Below, in pieces: positions 11,977 through 23,006 of a DNA stretch of 64,000 nucleotides. The position numbers and the translations under genes were made by a program. The notes under the pieces were generated by a model. The model worked only from the letters and a program-made list of their open reading frames with translations, did no database searches and was not told the DNA's origin. Numbering within the stretch: the stretch's first letter is position 1; every line of letters begins with the position of its first letter. This DNA comes from Didymella arachidicola (Eukaryota; Ascomycota; Dothideomycetes; Pleosporales; Didymellaceae): NCBI GenBank assembly GCA_016630955.3, contig CM049989.1, positions 1,674,001 through 1,738,000 on the forward strand, in the 5' to 3' direction.

Positions 11977-13420
11977 ATGCTTTCGCCCACCAAGGTCGCC
12001 GGCCTGTCCGCCTACATTCCCCACCGCGTGCGCCGGAAGTGGAGGGCCACCAAGTCGCGCATCCACAGCCGCCAGTCGGTGACGTCGTCAATCGCCTCCC
12101 TCGAGACCTCGTGGTCGCCGTCAGACACGATCAAGGCCCTGCGCACCCACCCGTGGAGCATATACGACGCCCAGTACCTGTTCCTGGCCATCATCGCCAT
12201 CTTCTCGCTGTCCGTCAGCGAGGCCCCTGGCCCCTTTGCGAAGACATTTGCTGCGACTGCGCTCCTGTGCGGTGTGCTGATTCCTGCCACGCGCCAGTTC
12301 CTGCTCCCATTGCTCCCCACATTAACATGGCTGTTCCTATTCAATAGCTGCAAGTACGTCATTTCCCTGCTTGCTTTCATCTGATCTTGGTTTTGCTTGG
12401 CAGATTAGAGGTCGGATTAGGCGGCAACATCATGATTCGAAATCATGGATGCTAACAGCACACCTCAGATATGTTTCTCCCGAATACCGCCCTGCTATCT
12501 GGGTCCGCGTCCTCCCGGCTCTCGAGAATATACTCTACGGTGCCAACCTCAGCAACATTATCTCTGCACACCAGCACACCGTGCTCGATGTGCTCGCGTG
12601 GTTCCCCTACGGACTCGTCCATTATGTGTCCCCGGTTATTGTCTGCGGATGCATGTTCATCTGGGGTCCCCCGGGCACACTGCCTACCTTCGCCCGCGCG
12701 TTTGGCTATATGAACATCACAGCCGTCCTGATCCAGATGGTCTTCCCATGCTCCCCGCCCTGGTACGAGAACACGTACGGATTAGCTCCCGCCAACTACT
12801 CGATTCACGGCGATGCCGCTGGTCTGAAGGCCATGGATAGGATCCTTGGTTTTGACATGTACACCTCTGCATTCCAGGCTTCCCCTGTCGTCTTCGGTGC
12901 TTTCCCCTCTCTACACTCTGGATGGGCGACTCTGGAGACACTCTTCATGGGCCATGTCTTCCCCAGGCTTTTCCCCGTCTACGTGTTCTACACCTTGTGG
13001 CTGTGGTGGTCGACTATGTACCTTCAGCACCACTACGCCGTTGACCTGGTTGCTGGCAGTCTCCGTAAGTCCAGGTCAAATTAGTTATTTCGAAATTCGT
13101 ACTAACAGCTCTCAGTTGCTGGCATCTGCTACTTCTTCGGCCGCGCCAACTTCCTGCCCCGCATCCAGCCTGACAAGGAGTTCCGTTGGGACTACGACTA
13201 TGTTGAGATCGGTGACCCTCAAGATGGCACTGGCTACAGCATGCTGGACATCTACGAGGAGTTCCAGCCTCAGTCTGACTCTGATGACTGGGCCAGCGGC
13301 TCTTCGTCGTCGTACTCGACTGGTGGCCGCAGCCCCATGGGCGCACACTCGCCTACGGATTCCCAGAGCCTCTGGGACGGCGATACAGTTGCTTCTGACA
13401 CCGAGTCTTCGAAGCACTGA
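11977..13420 (+). CDS. AUR1: Inositol phosphorylceramide synthase catalytic subunit
   Basis: Exons are 11977-12353, 12469-13064 and 13116-13420, giving 425 aa. The enzyme transfers phosphoinositol from phosphatidylinositol to ceramide in the Golgi, the essential fungal sphingolipid step targeted by aureobasidin A. The sequence has several hydrophobic segments, the family signature FPCSPPWYENTYGLAP, the lipid phosphatase (PAP2) motif FPSLHSGWATLETL with its catalytic His, and HHYAVDLVAG with the second His and Asp of the triad. The C-terminus is acidic and Ser-rich. Intron 1 is long for this window (115 nt) with a textbook branch site gctaacagcacacctcag. An inner acceptor at 12410 would lead to an in-frame stop. 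Joining to ATATGTTTCT restores the expected CKYVSPEYRPAIWV. The N-terminus is basic and cytosolic. Confidence 0.95.
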
Positions 13421-14524
13421 GCACCAACCTCATCACCTAGCACGCCCTCCTACAACAACACATTCCTACGATCGCCCACCACACCTCCCAGTGACGGCCT
13501 TCATGACTTATGCATAAAAACGGAGTTTTGTTTTGGCTAGCATTTCAGCGACCACATCGATTGGACCACATAGCATAGACCTCGGGAACACACAACCCGC
13601 ATCTGTGCCCGCCAGCGCGCAGGTTGCATGTATTGCACGTTTCGCATACGGACAGCCCCACAGCAACACCTTTCTTCGCTGTGGATGATCCCCTGGCTTT
13701 GGAAAAGCCCAGTTTTAGTAACTTTTTGATCCCCCATGGTGGGGGCATGGACGATACCCAAGTCGGTCGCTATCGATACAGAGAGTATGAGCGGGAGGCT
13801 TTGTACTTGTACACATTCGCTTCGGCTCCAGTCGCCAAGTTCAGATTCCTTTGCGCGGCTGGGCTGTGAGGGGTTTGATGAAGATGATGATGGGATATAT
13901 GGTGCATGTCAGAATATGAGGGGGATGATTTGCAGCGGACGCTAGATCAGATGGGCCTTCGATGAAGGGTCTGATTGAGGTCCGGATGCAGTAATCATTA
14001 TTAGTTAATGCTTAATGGATGACATGGTCACGAACCTATCTCAATTGCTACTGTCCGATCTCTTTCAATTTCTGAGTCGCAATATCATTGACCAGGCTGG
14101 CATATGTGCTTTCTCAAGATCCCTATTCTTGTTGATGGCCTAGCGACTGGCTAACACTTGTGTAAGCAAGTTGTTCGATATTGGACATTCCAGTTATGAG
14201 TTTAGGCTTAGATATGGCCGAAGCATTTCTCTAATAGAGCTGCACCACACCGCAATCATATCCTCATTTCTGACACCTAGAAGATGTACTGGTGGATGGT
14301 CATCACGCCCAGATCTGTGAACAAGCGCTCTTTCCGCATCCCCCAGAAGGCCATCTAAAACACACCACTACACACTCCAGGCCAGCACCCGCCCCAAACC
14401 GCCCCAAACCGCCCCCTCCCCATTCTCTCGCTCACAATCCCCCAGCTACCTCACCACCACCAAACCCCCCCTAACATCCGCTTTGCAACCCCCACAACCC
14501 CCCTTCCTGCAACCTTTTCGTATT
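13421..14524. other. 3' flank of AUR1; C-rich tract
   Basis: Contains the AUR1 3' UTR, then sequence with no recognised gene. From about 14380 to 14520 the + strand is strongly C-rich, with a short direct repeat of gccccaaacc. On the opposite strand this is the G-rich tail just beyond the candidate gene at 14525-14987. Confidence 0.45.
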
Positions 14525-14987
14525 TCACTTCTTACTTTCTACATCAACCAGCTCTCCAACCTTCTCATTGACCTTGCGATTCAGCTTATAAGCAAGATAC
14601 AGCAGCATCACGATATGCACGATCGACTGGCCGCGACGAACCCTGTGCTGTCTCCCTTCCTTCGAAGGGGCCATGTCGATCATCGAGTGGAGGTGGGGGT
14701 GGGGAGGGGTGGTGTGCTCATCGGCAGGCGCTGTGGATACATGATGTAGATGGGGGTCTTCATTGTGGGGTTTCGGTGGTGTTGGTGAAAGTTAGGAGAT
14801 GGTTGTGGACGGTGTTTTGGGGTGCTTTGGGGGGGAAGTTTGATGGCGTGGTGTAGGTGGTACAGCGTTCTTTGATTTTTCGGTCTACTGTTCGGTTTAG
14901 TTTCCAGGCTGGATATAGGAGGATGAGGATGTGCTTTGCTGTGTTGGTTGGTCGTTGGTTGTGATCACCATGTTGTGTTCTGAACAT
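14525..14987 (-). CDS. Candidate small gene with duplicated 24-residue segment
   Basis: Proposed exons (leftward) are 14987-14864 and 14757-14525, giving 118 aa. The intron is 106 nt with donor gtacca, an internal ctaac and acceptor aatgaag, and it joins two different frames without a stop. The strongest support is internal. Exon 1 encodes HILILLYPAWKLNR and exon 2 encodes HIVMLLYLAYKLNR. The two segments match at 13 of 24 residues, while nearly all synonymous third positions differ (for example AAA/AAG, CTA/CTG, AAC/AAT). That is the pattern of selection on protein, not DNA similarity. Each segment is a hydrophobic stretch followed by basic and acidic residues, possibly a membrane-anchored or amphipathic helix. 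A His/Pro-rich linker joins them. I recognise no family. The splice sites are weaker than elsewhere, so the two segments could instead belong to separate small genes. Confidence 0.4.
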
Positions 14988-15406
14988 AGCTGGAATAGAC
15001 GATTGGCCTGAGTTGAATGTTTGGTCAAGTAAGCAATTGCAGTGAAAGCAGAGGACTACTGTTTTAGGTGAGACGCTCGAGTCCACGGTAGAGACACAAT
15101 GTCGCATGTATTACACGCGTGTGTACATAGCTTACCCACACATCCGCTCCTTTCACTCCTTCGATTTACCACCACGGACCATACTTACGCAATACAACAC
15201 ACAGAGACTCTCTCACACATATGAACAGTCGAATCAGAGGCGCATTCATCATTCATTTCGGCGATCTAGGGGAATAAGGTATCAAGTACGAAGCGCATCG
15301 CCCACGCCTCCTGGTGAAACTAAATTATGGTAAAAGTAGAACTGCCACCGAAAGATTGCTCAAAATCACTACCGCTATGGCCACCCTGCAGTGGCGAGCG
15401 AGCGGC
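14988..15406. other. Short intergenic region
   Basis: About 420 bases between the candidate small gene and the 3' end of VID27. Nothing coding was recognised. It should contain the VID27 terminator region, near 15407, and the putative promoter of the small gene. Confidence 0.4.
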
Positions 15407-17939
15407 TCAGTACGGGCTGTTCACAATGTCGTTGCGGCCGAGGTAGCTGCTGCGCGCACCACGCTTAGGAGTGGACAGCTGACCAATGCGCGAAGGGAAA
15501 GCAATACTCTCACGAGTAGGCTTCTGTAGAGCGCGACGAGCCACCATATCGACCTCGTTAGGAAGAGCAACGATTAGGTTCTTGTCAGAGCCAAACTTGA
15601 AGTTGTCGGCCTTGACCTCTTCAGCGTAGCGCTTGATGTTGTATGGATCTCTGCGGCCTGCGAGGACTTTCTTCATGCTCCAGGTAACGATGAAAGGACC
15701 GGTGGCAGTGATGATTGTGGTCTCCTTGTCATCGAGACCGGTGTTGAAGCGGGCTGTGGTGAACGAGATGGGCGCCTTGGTCTCGTGCTGGAACTGTGCC
15801 ACGTGAGCCGGTGTCAGGGCAAGACGACGAGGCTGAGGCTTGTCATCCTTGGCGAAAGACTTCTCAAAACCAAGCTTGCCGTCGTTCTTGCCACCCTTCT
15901 GCAATGCATCGATGAGAAGAAGGTAGGTACGTGTCGTGGCAAGCACCCATCGACCATCAGCAGAGACATCCATGCCAATGATAGGGTCACCAAGGGCAGG
16001 AATGAGCGTCTTCGCGTTGATACCGAGGCGGTCGAACAGACGGATGTCACCCTTCTCGGATGCGACAGCGATGTGGCCCTTCTCGGTTGTTGCAGCAGCA
16101 GAGAATGCATTCTTTGTAGCGTACTGTTTGAGCTGATCATCAACAAGTTTGTTTCCATTTAGACGAGGATCGACACGATAGAGAGCGTTGCCGGAGAGAC
16201 CTAAGAAGGTCTGCTCACCACTCATTTGAGCGAATTTCTACAGGCGGATTAGCTTTGAATATAGCTGGTGACGCTGAATAAACTTACGCTCTCTGGCGCG
16301 AACACCTTGACAGGGATGTCGTCGTGAACTTTCCACTCATCGACGACCTTACCGGTCTCCAGATCCATGCGGTAGAGCGCATTAGGGTTGTCGAGGTTCT
16401 GCAAAATCATATCCTGATCCTGCTGATGAAGCATAACCTTGTTCGGGGCGAAAGCCTTGCCTTTGGGTGTCATGACGTTGGAGATGGTGGTTGAAAACTG
16501 GAGCTGGTTGTCCGCAGTGTGCTTGAATACACCAATTTTATTGCCGCGTACAACGAACGAGCGATCGTGCTTGTAGCCAACAGCCAGTTGCGAGTTCTCG
16601 TCGCCGTCCTTGGGTGCAGTTTCTGTATCGTCTTCGGACTCATCCGAGTCATAGTGCTCGCTGCGCTGATCGTTGGCATCCTCAAACTCGTCTTCCTCTT
16701 CCTCTTCCTCCTCTTCCTCGGGAGCGTCGTCCATTGTCATGTCCTGGAAGGCTTCCAGGACGTACTCTCGATCTGTGTCCTTAGCCTTCTGCCACTTAAC
16801 CTGGTTCAAATGCTCCCACAGTGCTTGCATTACACCGTTCTGAATGCTCTCCAGCTGCTCTTGGTCCTTGAATCTTAACAGCCACGAGTAAGCTGACCCA
16901 TCTTCGAGATAGTGGTTGAAGATGAACGACTTGAACTCGTAGTTGAAGACAGGATTGATGTCATCGACGATTGGCTGGCCCAACCACTCGCGCTCATCGC
17001 CAAGGATGTGCAACCAGTATTGCCAATCGCCAATCTCAGTAACAGTGGCTGTCACATTCGCATCCTGGAGCTTAAAGGTACCAGTAGGGAAGTCGAACAG
17101 GTGCAGTTCAGCGTTCTCCTCTGCCAGCAAATCTAAAGCCTTAGGTTGCGCAACAGATTCTGGCGCGGCGGTTGCCTCCTCTTCTGCCGGCTTTGGCACA
17201 GCGGGCTTGCTTGCTGCCTTTCTGGCCATGACTTCCTTTGTAGTGTTCGGGAACAGTTCTTCGGCAGTCGGGGGAGCTTCGAGGGCTTTGCGGTTGGGGC
17301 TAGCGACGGGGCTTGCGTCTGGGATAGGCTCTTCGTAGTATGCTAGAGCCTCGAGGTCCTCTTCGGTTGCGTGCTCGTGGCTCCGTCTGAACTTGCGTTC
17401 GTACTGGCACTGTAGCGCGACGCGTTCGAAGAGTGCAGCAGTCTCAGGCTTGACGGAAGGATCGCAAACGAACTCCCAAAGGTCGTCGACGTCGCCGCTG
17501 AGGTCGCGCCAAGCGAATATCTTCTCGCCGGTGGAGCGTACGTCGTCGCGGAACTGGAGTCCCTCGTCGAGCAGGAACGTTTTCTCGTCCTTGTCGCCAG
17601 CAAGAGCGTCAAGAGCTGCTTCGTCGCCTCCTTCTTCTGCGAGCAAATCCTCTTCTCCTTCTTCGTATGCGCGCTGGATGACAAGCTGATACTGGAACTC
17701 CTGCCCTGTGCGGCGGATGGTAGCTGCGGCGTCCTTGAAGATGAGCTCCGAGTAGCCTTTAACAGATCGCGGTCGAACAAGATAGAGCTGGCCCTGCGAG
17801 ATTTCGACGATGGTTTCTTTAGAGCTGTCACCAAAGACAAATTTGCCCACTAAATGCAGATGTCAGTTTCCAGAGTGACGACGGCGGGGGAGGGGTATGC
17901 GCAAGGGCCGACAAACATACAATTGCGGAGCATAAACAT
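15407..17939 (-). CDS. VID27: Vacuolar import and degradation protein Vid27
   Basis: Exons (leftward) are 17939-17921, 17849-16288 and 16237-15407, giving 803 aa, normal for the family. The first exon is only 19 nt. Splicing restores the expected start MFMLRNLGKFVFGDSSKET. The N-terminal domain contains GQLYLVRPRSVKGYSELIFKDA. A very acidic run (about residues 390-440, many consecutive Glu, then DSDESEDD) separates it from the C-terminal VID27/WD-like domain. The exon 2/3 junction restores FAPESKFAQMSGEQTFLGLS. The C-terminal part has GVFKHTADN and FDRLGINAKTLIPALGDPI, characteristic of Vid27. In yeast the protein is cytoplasmic and was linked to vacuolar import and degradation of fructose-1,6-bisphosphatase, but its biochemical role is unclear. 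Confidence 0.93.
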
Positions 17940-18314
17940 GGCGGGAAGTGCTAAGGAGAGAAGATGATCGTGTTAAAGAGAGCTTGGCTATTATTTAAGC
18001 ACAAAGCCACTTCACACGTGAGCGCGCATCCAAGATGAATTTGAGCCTGCAAGTGATTGCCATGATGCCAGTGGCGCAAGAAACAGGGTCCAACGCCAAG
18101 CACCAAAACAACGTTAAAATGTTCTCGAGGCAGGAGTGCCACTCCAGGCTGAAGGCAATAGGCAACGACGTTCATTGAATGGACACAGTTACGCCTATTA
18201 TATCTTCCTATTCATCTCCCATCATACAGATTTTCGCTCGAGCGCCGCCTGATGCATCTTACATATACTGTTCGCCAAGACAACTCCAACATTCATGTCT
18301 TCTGTATATCTAGC
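17940..18314. other. VID27 promoter / APL2 3' flank
   Basis: Lies between the VID27 start and the stop codon of the co-directional AP-1 beta gene. It holds a palindromic CACGTG (bHLH-type E-box) at 18015-18020, about 75 bases upstream of the VID27 ATG. Whether that site is used is unknown. Confidence 0.45.
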
Positions 18315-20804
18315 TTAGAACAAGTCCAATAGATCCTGATTTGTCTTCTTGCTCGCATCTCCCAGTTGCTGTTGTGGCGGCGGCGGCTGGTTTGTTTCCA
18401 TACTCATACTCGCAAATCCGTTCATGATGTCGTCATTGCTCATCTGCGCAGGCGCCGCGGGTGGCCCACCACTTCCACCGTCTCCGAACAGGCCTAAGAG
18501 ATCGTCCATATTGGACTGTGATTGAGAAGCGCCGCCCACCGCAGGAGATGCGACACGTTGCGGTGTACCTGCGAGACCCTCGAGACCAGATTGGCCCTGT
18601 GACGGTTCCTTCTGTAACGAGGCGGGCGCAGAGCCGTCGAAATCGATATCCAGCAGATTCTCCATATTTGACTGAGGTGCCGACTGCCCACTGACTGCCG
18701 CGGCAACTGCTGCAGCTGCAATCGGGTTTTGCCGCGCGTCCTCTTGCTGCTCCTCAATAGCAGCACGCTGCATGGCTTCCGCGCCGAATCGGCCTTGGCC
18801 AAGGAAAGCCTCTGGAGGTTTGTGGTATACGGATGCCAATGTGGATAGCTCCTTGAGCAGACTGTCAAGTAGCTGAGGAGGGAGCGAGCGAATCGTTGTG
18901 GTAATCGGAGGTTTGTCAGAAAGAACGATGTCTTTCGCAATCTGGGGGTCACTGGACAGCAGCCGCCAGTATACGTAGGCTCGATCCCTGATATCTGGAT
19001 TGTCGTTCTCAGCGGTCGCGGCTTGCAAGACCTTCTGTACAAGCCCTTGTGCCTGGTCGGGTTTCTTGAGGAAGAGCTTGACAACTGCAGTGAGAATTTG
19101 GAGTTGCGTCTAGTCTTCGTCAGTCCAAACTTGTGCGTATTTTTCGAGTCCGACTTACCTGTGTAAATTCTTCCGCAAAGGCATCCACAAAGTTTGTCAG
19201 GATCTCACCAGCATTGTTGATCTTTTCGGCGTACTCTCCGACAATCCAAATCAATGCAGCTCTTGCATTAGGCTCGTCCAGCTCGTCGATGCACTGACAC
19301 AGAGTCGGGATGATCCCTTCGTAGCCGGGGTATTTTCGGAAAATATCCTTGATGACGACAATCGACTCTTGCACGACGTAGTTGACCTTTGTGTTAATAA
19401 GGTCCAGTAAAGTGTTCACACACTTCTCGCTGGCGCTCTCAATCTTGATAGCGACCTGACCTATGGCCTTGACTGCCCTGCGCACAAAATCCATGTCGAC
19501 CTCGAGCGCGTACTCCTTCAATTCTGCAAGAAGCTGATCCACATTTTTGTCGTTGGCTATCCGCACCATGATCTCCAGCTTTTGCATTTTCAGGTAATTG
19601 GGGTCGTTGTATTTGCAGAAGAAGACGCGCATCTCTTTGCTCAGAATGTCTGGCTGCTTCTGTAGTAGGAGATCGATGTTGCGCAGAGCAACGTACTGCA
19701 CTTCGTATGCAGAAGATACCAGTGTGACTATCACAGATTAGCGACCTGGGAATAACCAGTGAGCGGCTGTACTGACCTAGAGGGGGCGCCATTTTCTTCG
19801 TGTATGACTTGAGCAGTTCAGGCGAGATGTGAGACATGTGTAAGAACACAACCTTGACCGCGGCGAGAACAACGCTTGGATTGACGTGCTGGAACTGTGG
19901 CACGACTCGCTCACAGATATGCTCTGCCTCCTTGACATCCGCTGCCTTGTAGTCTGCCAGGGTTGTTAAGATGGTCACTCGCCCCCACTCTGTACACTCG
20001 TTCAGTGCCAATAGCATCTTCTTCAGTGTCTGTGGGGTGATAACCAGAGCTTTTGTCTCTGGCGATGTTTCCATGATCTCCACCAGTGCAGTTACCGAGT
20101 TGGCTACCACCATAGGGTTGGGGTCACCGACGAGCTCCTGTAGCTGCTCCAGAAAGCCGTTTTCTAAGCACATGGAAGGCGACAGATCGTAAAGCTTGGC
20201 TACGCAAAGAGCTGCTGTTTTCCGTACGTATGGCGACTCGTCCCTCAGCGTCTTTCTCAACGGCTCCTCCATGTAGTCCACCATCTTGTCCACTCGTATG
20301 CATCCCATTGTCCGTATCGCAAGCGCTCGCACGAGAGGGTTAGGGTCTTCGGAGTCCTGCACGAAGGTGTTGACGGCGAGAATGCAGAGGTCCGGATGCG
20401 ACTTGGCGTAGTTCCTGTCGAAATTGTTAGAGACACTCCAATAATCCCAATCTGTGCGCATACATAAGATATAGGTACACAAGCTTCTTTTGGTCCAGAT
20501 CTGCTGTTGCAATATTCTTAAGCACGTCGGGGAACAGGGAGGACACATCCTTGCCCAATGTCATGGACATGATGGTCTTTTGGATCGCTTCCTTTCTATT
20601 CAGGTCTTAGTATTTCGACGGTTCAAAGAGCTTTGGCGCGTTCGTTTACCGTTCGTATGCATATTGAGAACTGTAGCCTGTGTCAGTTATGGACAGCTAT
20701 GTCATCTCTTAGGCATGAACGTACACCAGACCTGCCCTCAGCTCGAACGTCTCCCCCTTCCTTGGAGGCGCAATTGCGGCCCTTATTCTGTTGACCGCAC
20801 TCAT
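18315..20804 (-). CDS. APL2: AP-1 clathrin adaptor complex subunit beta
   Basis: Exons (leftward) are 20804-20725, 20670-20650 (21 nt), 20595-20464, 20414-19777, 19727-19159 and 19109-18315, giving 744 aa. The start is MSAVNRIRAAIAPPRKGETF. The adaptin trunk follows with conserved LCILAVNTF, RALAIRTMGCIRV, SPYVRKTAALCVAKLYDL and CKYNDPNYLKMQKLEI. Each junction restores a conserved phrase, for example VSQYAYERKEAIQKT across the 21-nt exon. The C-terminal hinge is Gln/Ala/Gly-rich and ends exactly in DLLDLF, a clathrin-box-like motif. Two more acidic-dileucine-like repeats (MENLLDID, MDDLLGLF) precede it. As in yeast Apl2, there is no appendage (ear) domain. The protein is the beta large chain of AP-1, acting in clathrin transport between trans-Golgi and endosomes. 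Confidence 0.94.
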
Positions 20805-21476
20805 TATGCTTCAGTTGTATAGCTCGAACCCCCGACTGGGACCCCTCATACACGGGTCTCGTTGTCTGGTGGCTGCAAGGACCGCGGGATGGGGTTTCGA
20901 TCGCGGCGCAATAAATTCGTATGATCTGTCGAGTCTTTCGGTGTCGAACGAAGGCCTTCGCAGAGTTCGAAGAGGCGTAATTGTGGAGGCTCGCCGCTGC
21001 TGTTCAACTTGAACAGCGGCCTAGGTGCGGCTCCCTCATTGAAGGTGTCGCGGTCCGTGCGTCCCGCGCTCACATCAACTCCACAAAATGAGCATCAAGA
21101 CGGCCGTCCCTTGTACTCGCCAGTCCCTAAAATGCCGACCGATTCTACAAAGCCATCGAATCTGCCAAACCTCCGTCGACTGTTCGTAGAGGCACGTACT
21201 GATGCAGAAGAGAGCGAGCACTCTAGAAACGCCGTATGTTCGCTCCTTTTCCCATCGCCTGCACGAATGCTGATCGAGAAGTTCTACAATCTTGTGATTT
21301 TCATGTCATCAATTGCTGGCTTCAGTCTCATCGCTCAGCGTATGATGACTAGCAAGAATACCACTTTGTGAACAAGAACGCGCAAGTAATCTATATACAT
21401 CGTCTACCACGAGTCGATCCATTTCCAGAACACTGCCGACACAGAGGTCATCACGCCCTTCTCTCCTAGATCCTTG
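20805..21476. other. APL2 promoter region
   Basis: Upstream sequence of the leftward AP-1 beta gene and the 3' flank of the broken F-box-like gene. No ORF with support was found. Confidence 0.45.
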
Positions 21477-22149
21477 CTACCCGCGAGATCGCTTCCTGCC
21501 AGCCCTGCAAAGTTCGCGCCAATTGGCTTTTCGCATCTCCTTTGCGCTATAGTAGCAACTAAGTACCCTTCGCCACTCGATATCCCAAGTCCAGATCTTC
21601 CGTTCACGGTCCCAGTCTACCTGAACCGGCATGTGGATCGTTATGCCTGCGAACGAATACATACCCAGATTGACGTAGGCAGGCGCCTCCTCCAAACGTT
21701 CCTTTGGCAGGGTGCCATTGTCTTTGAGCTCCACTACGGATCTCTGGGTTTGCCGGTCCTTGACCACAGTCGACGATTCGAGATGCAACAGTTTACCGTC
21801 TTCGCTGAGTCGGCAATACGTCAGCTTAAGCTGTGACATAAGAATAGGATCGCCCGGCCATTTCATCTTGCCCGTCCCTGGGTCTCGTCGGGGAAGAGAT
21901 AGAGCAACAGAGAGACTGGCCAGGTGTTTGGAAGTGAAAAGACGCTCGACACAGTCCCTGAGGCACGAGAGGCGTTGCGAACAGATAACCATAGGTGCTG
22001 ATGGTCGTCATACTCCAAGATATGTAGCCAGAGCTCCGCTGGCAGAGCGGGTGTGTCCTTCAGGTAATGACAACATTCTGTTCCTCGGCTCGATTGGGCT
22101 GCTCGGTCACAGGCGCGGTGGACTCTTGCGATGCGTGAGCCATGGGCAT
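21477..22149 (-). pseudogene. F-box-like protein gene with two frame breaks
   Basis: Three reading frames carry successive parts of one plausible protein. From ATG at 22149 the first frame gives a polar start (MPMAHASQESTAP) and ends at a TGA at 22062-22060. A second frame, without its own ATG, gives an F-box-like segment LPAELWLHILEYDDHQHLW followed by LSVRNASRAS. A third frame, from about 21970 to the stop at 21477, continues with RDCVERLFTSKHLASLSVAL, LPRRDPGTGKMKWPGDP, LPKERLEEAPAYVNLG and IWTWDIEWRRVLS. F-box proteins recruit substrates to SCF ubiquitin ligases. The second break could be avoided by a 56-nt gt-ag intron (22013-21958), but that would remove half of the F-box and lacks a good branch site. 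The first break has no intron of usable length. A decayed gene or assembly errors are both possible. Confidence 0.6.
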
Positions 22150-23006
22150 GGTGGAAAGCAACCACACCCTGTCTTATGCCTGGAACTCATTCGCATTATC
22201 GCCCCAGCAACGTCCGACTCATTCTCTAACGGCTGGCTTTGCGAGTGGCGCAGCCTTACACCGAGCGCTACATGTCTATATAGCATCCTTCTTGAAGAGT
22301 CATAAGTTCTGGTCCATGGCTTTGCAGCCATTGATAGTCTATCCACGTCAATTGATGGATTCATGTCGTACACCCACACTCCGTCCGTGCGCGTGGGGTA
22401 CATCACATACCGAAGCGAGTTACCACGCACCTGCGCGCAGGAAAGCGCAACAAACAGCGGTGTGCTCACGAAAACCACAAGCATAAGTTCGCAAAGTAAT
22501 TTTCGCAAATCCACTATTTGAAGATGCATGATGCACGCGGCGCCTGCCGAGGCTAAAGTAGCTCTGCGATGACATCCTTACCGCCTGATCTTCGTTCCTG
22601 AGACATGCAGCTGTGTTTCGGTGCCTGGCCGCATGAATGCCTCAGAATACCAAGACTACGCTAGGCACACCAACTCCGACCAAGCACTAATGCGTAAATG
22701 CAGAGACGGGTGTGGTAGGGCCTGAGGCAAGACTGATACTGGATTTGTTACTCAAGTTTCCAGACACTGAACGAGGGAAGTCAGAGTATTAAGCGCAAAT
22801 TTTGAATTGATCGTAGGTTTACAGAGATAGGTATCATAATGCATGCAAAGAAAAAGCGCCGCCAGGACGAGCCATGTGTCTCGATTCCTTCCCGAGGGCG
22901 AGAGTAGCTGTCTTCTACGGGCAAGAAGTACTATTACCACGTTTCGTCACTAGAGTCCGTCTATCTGCGGCTTCGGCGTTCAATAAGTCTTATGGACGTT
23001 GTCGGC
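22150..23006. other. Intergenic region
   Basis: About 850 bases with no supportable gene. An open frame at 22107-22529 on the minus strand overlaps the start of the F-box-like gene but shows no motif. Confidence 0.45.

Noticed and set aside
12371..12468. Open start of the AUR1 second exon frame beginning at 12371
   Set aside because: This part lies in the 115-nt intron. Using the inner acceptor at 12410 leads to a stop, while the acceptor at 12468 restores the conserved protein.
14384..14415. Short repeat of gccccaaacc resembling C-rich telomere-like sequence
   Set aside because: Only two to three imperfect copies inside a general C-rich tract; not a telomeric repeat.
21712..22305. 197-aa + strand ORF
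   Set aside because: Opposite strand of the F-box-like gene; no motif, and the minus-strand protein similarity explains the open frame.
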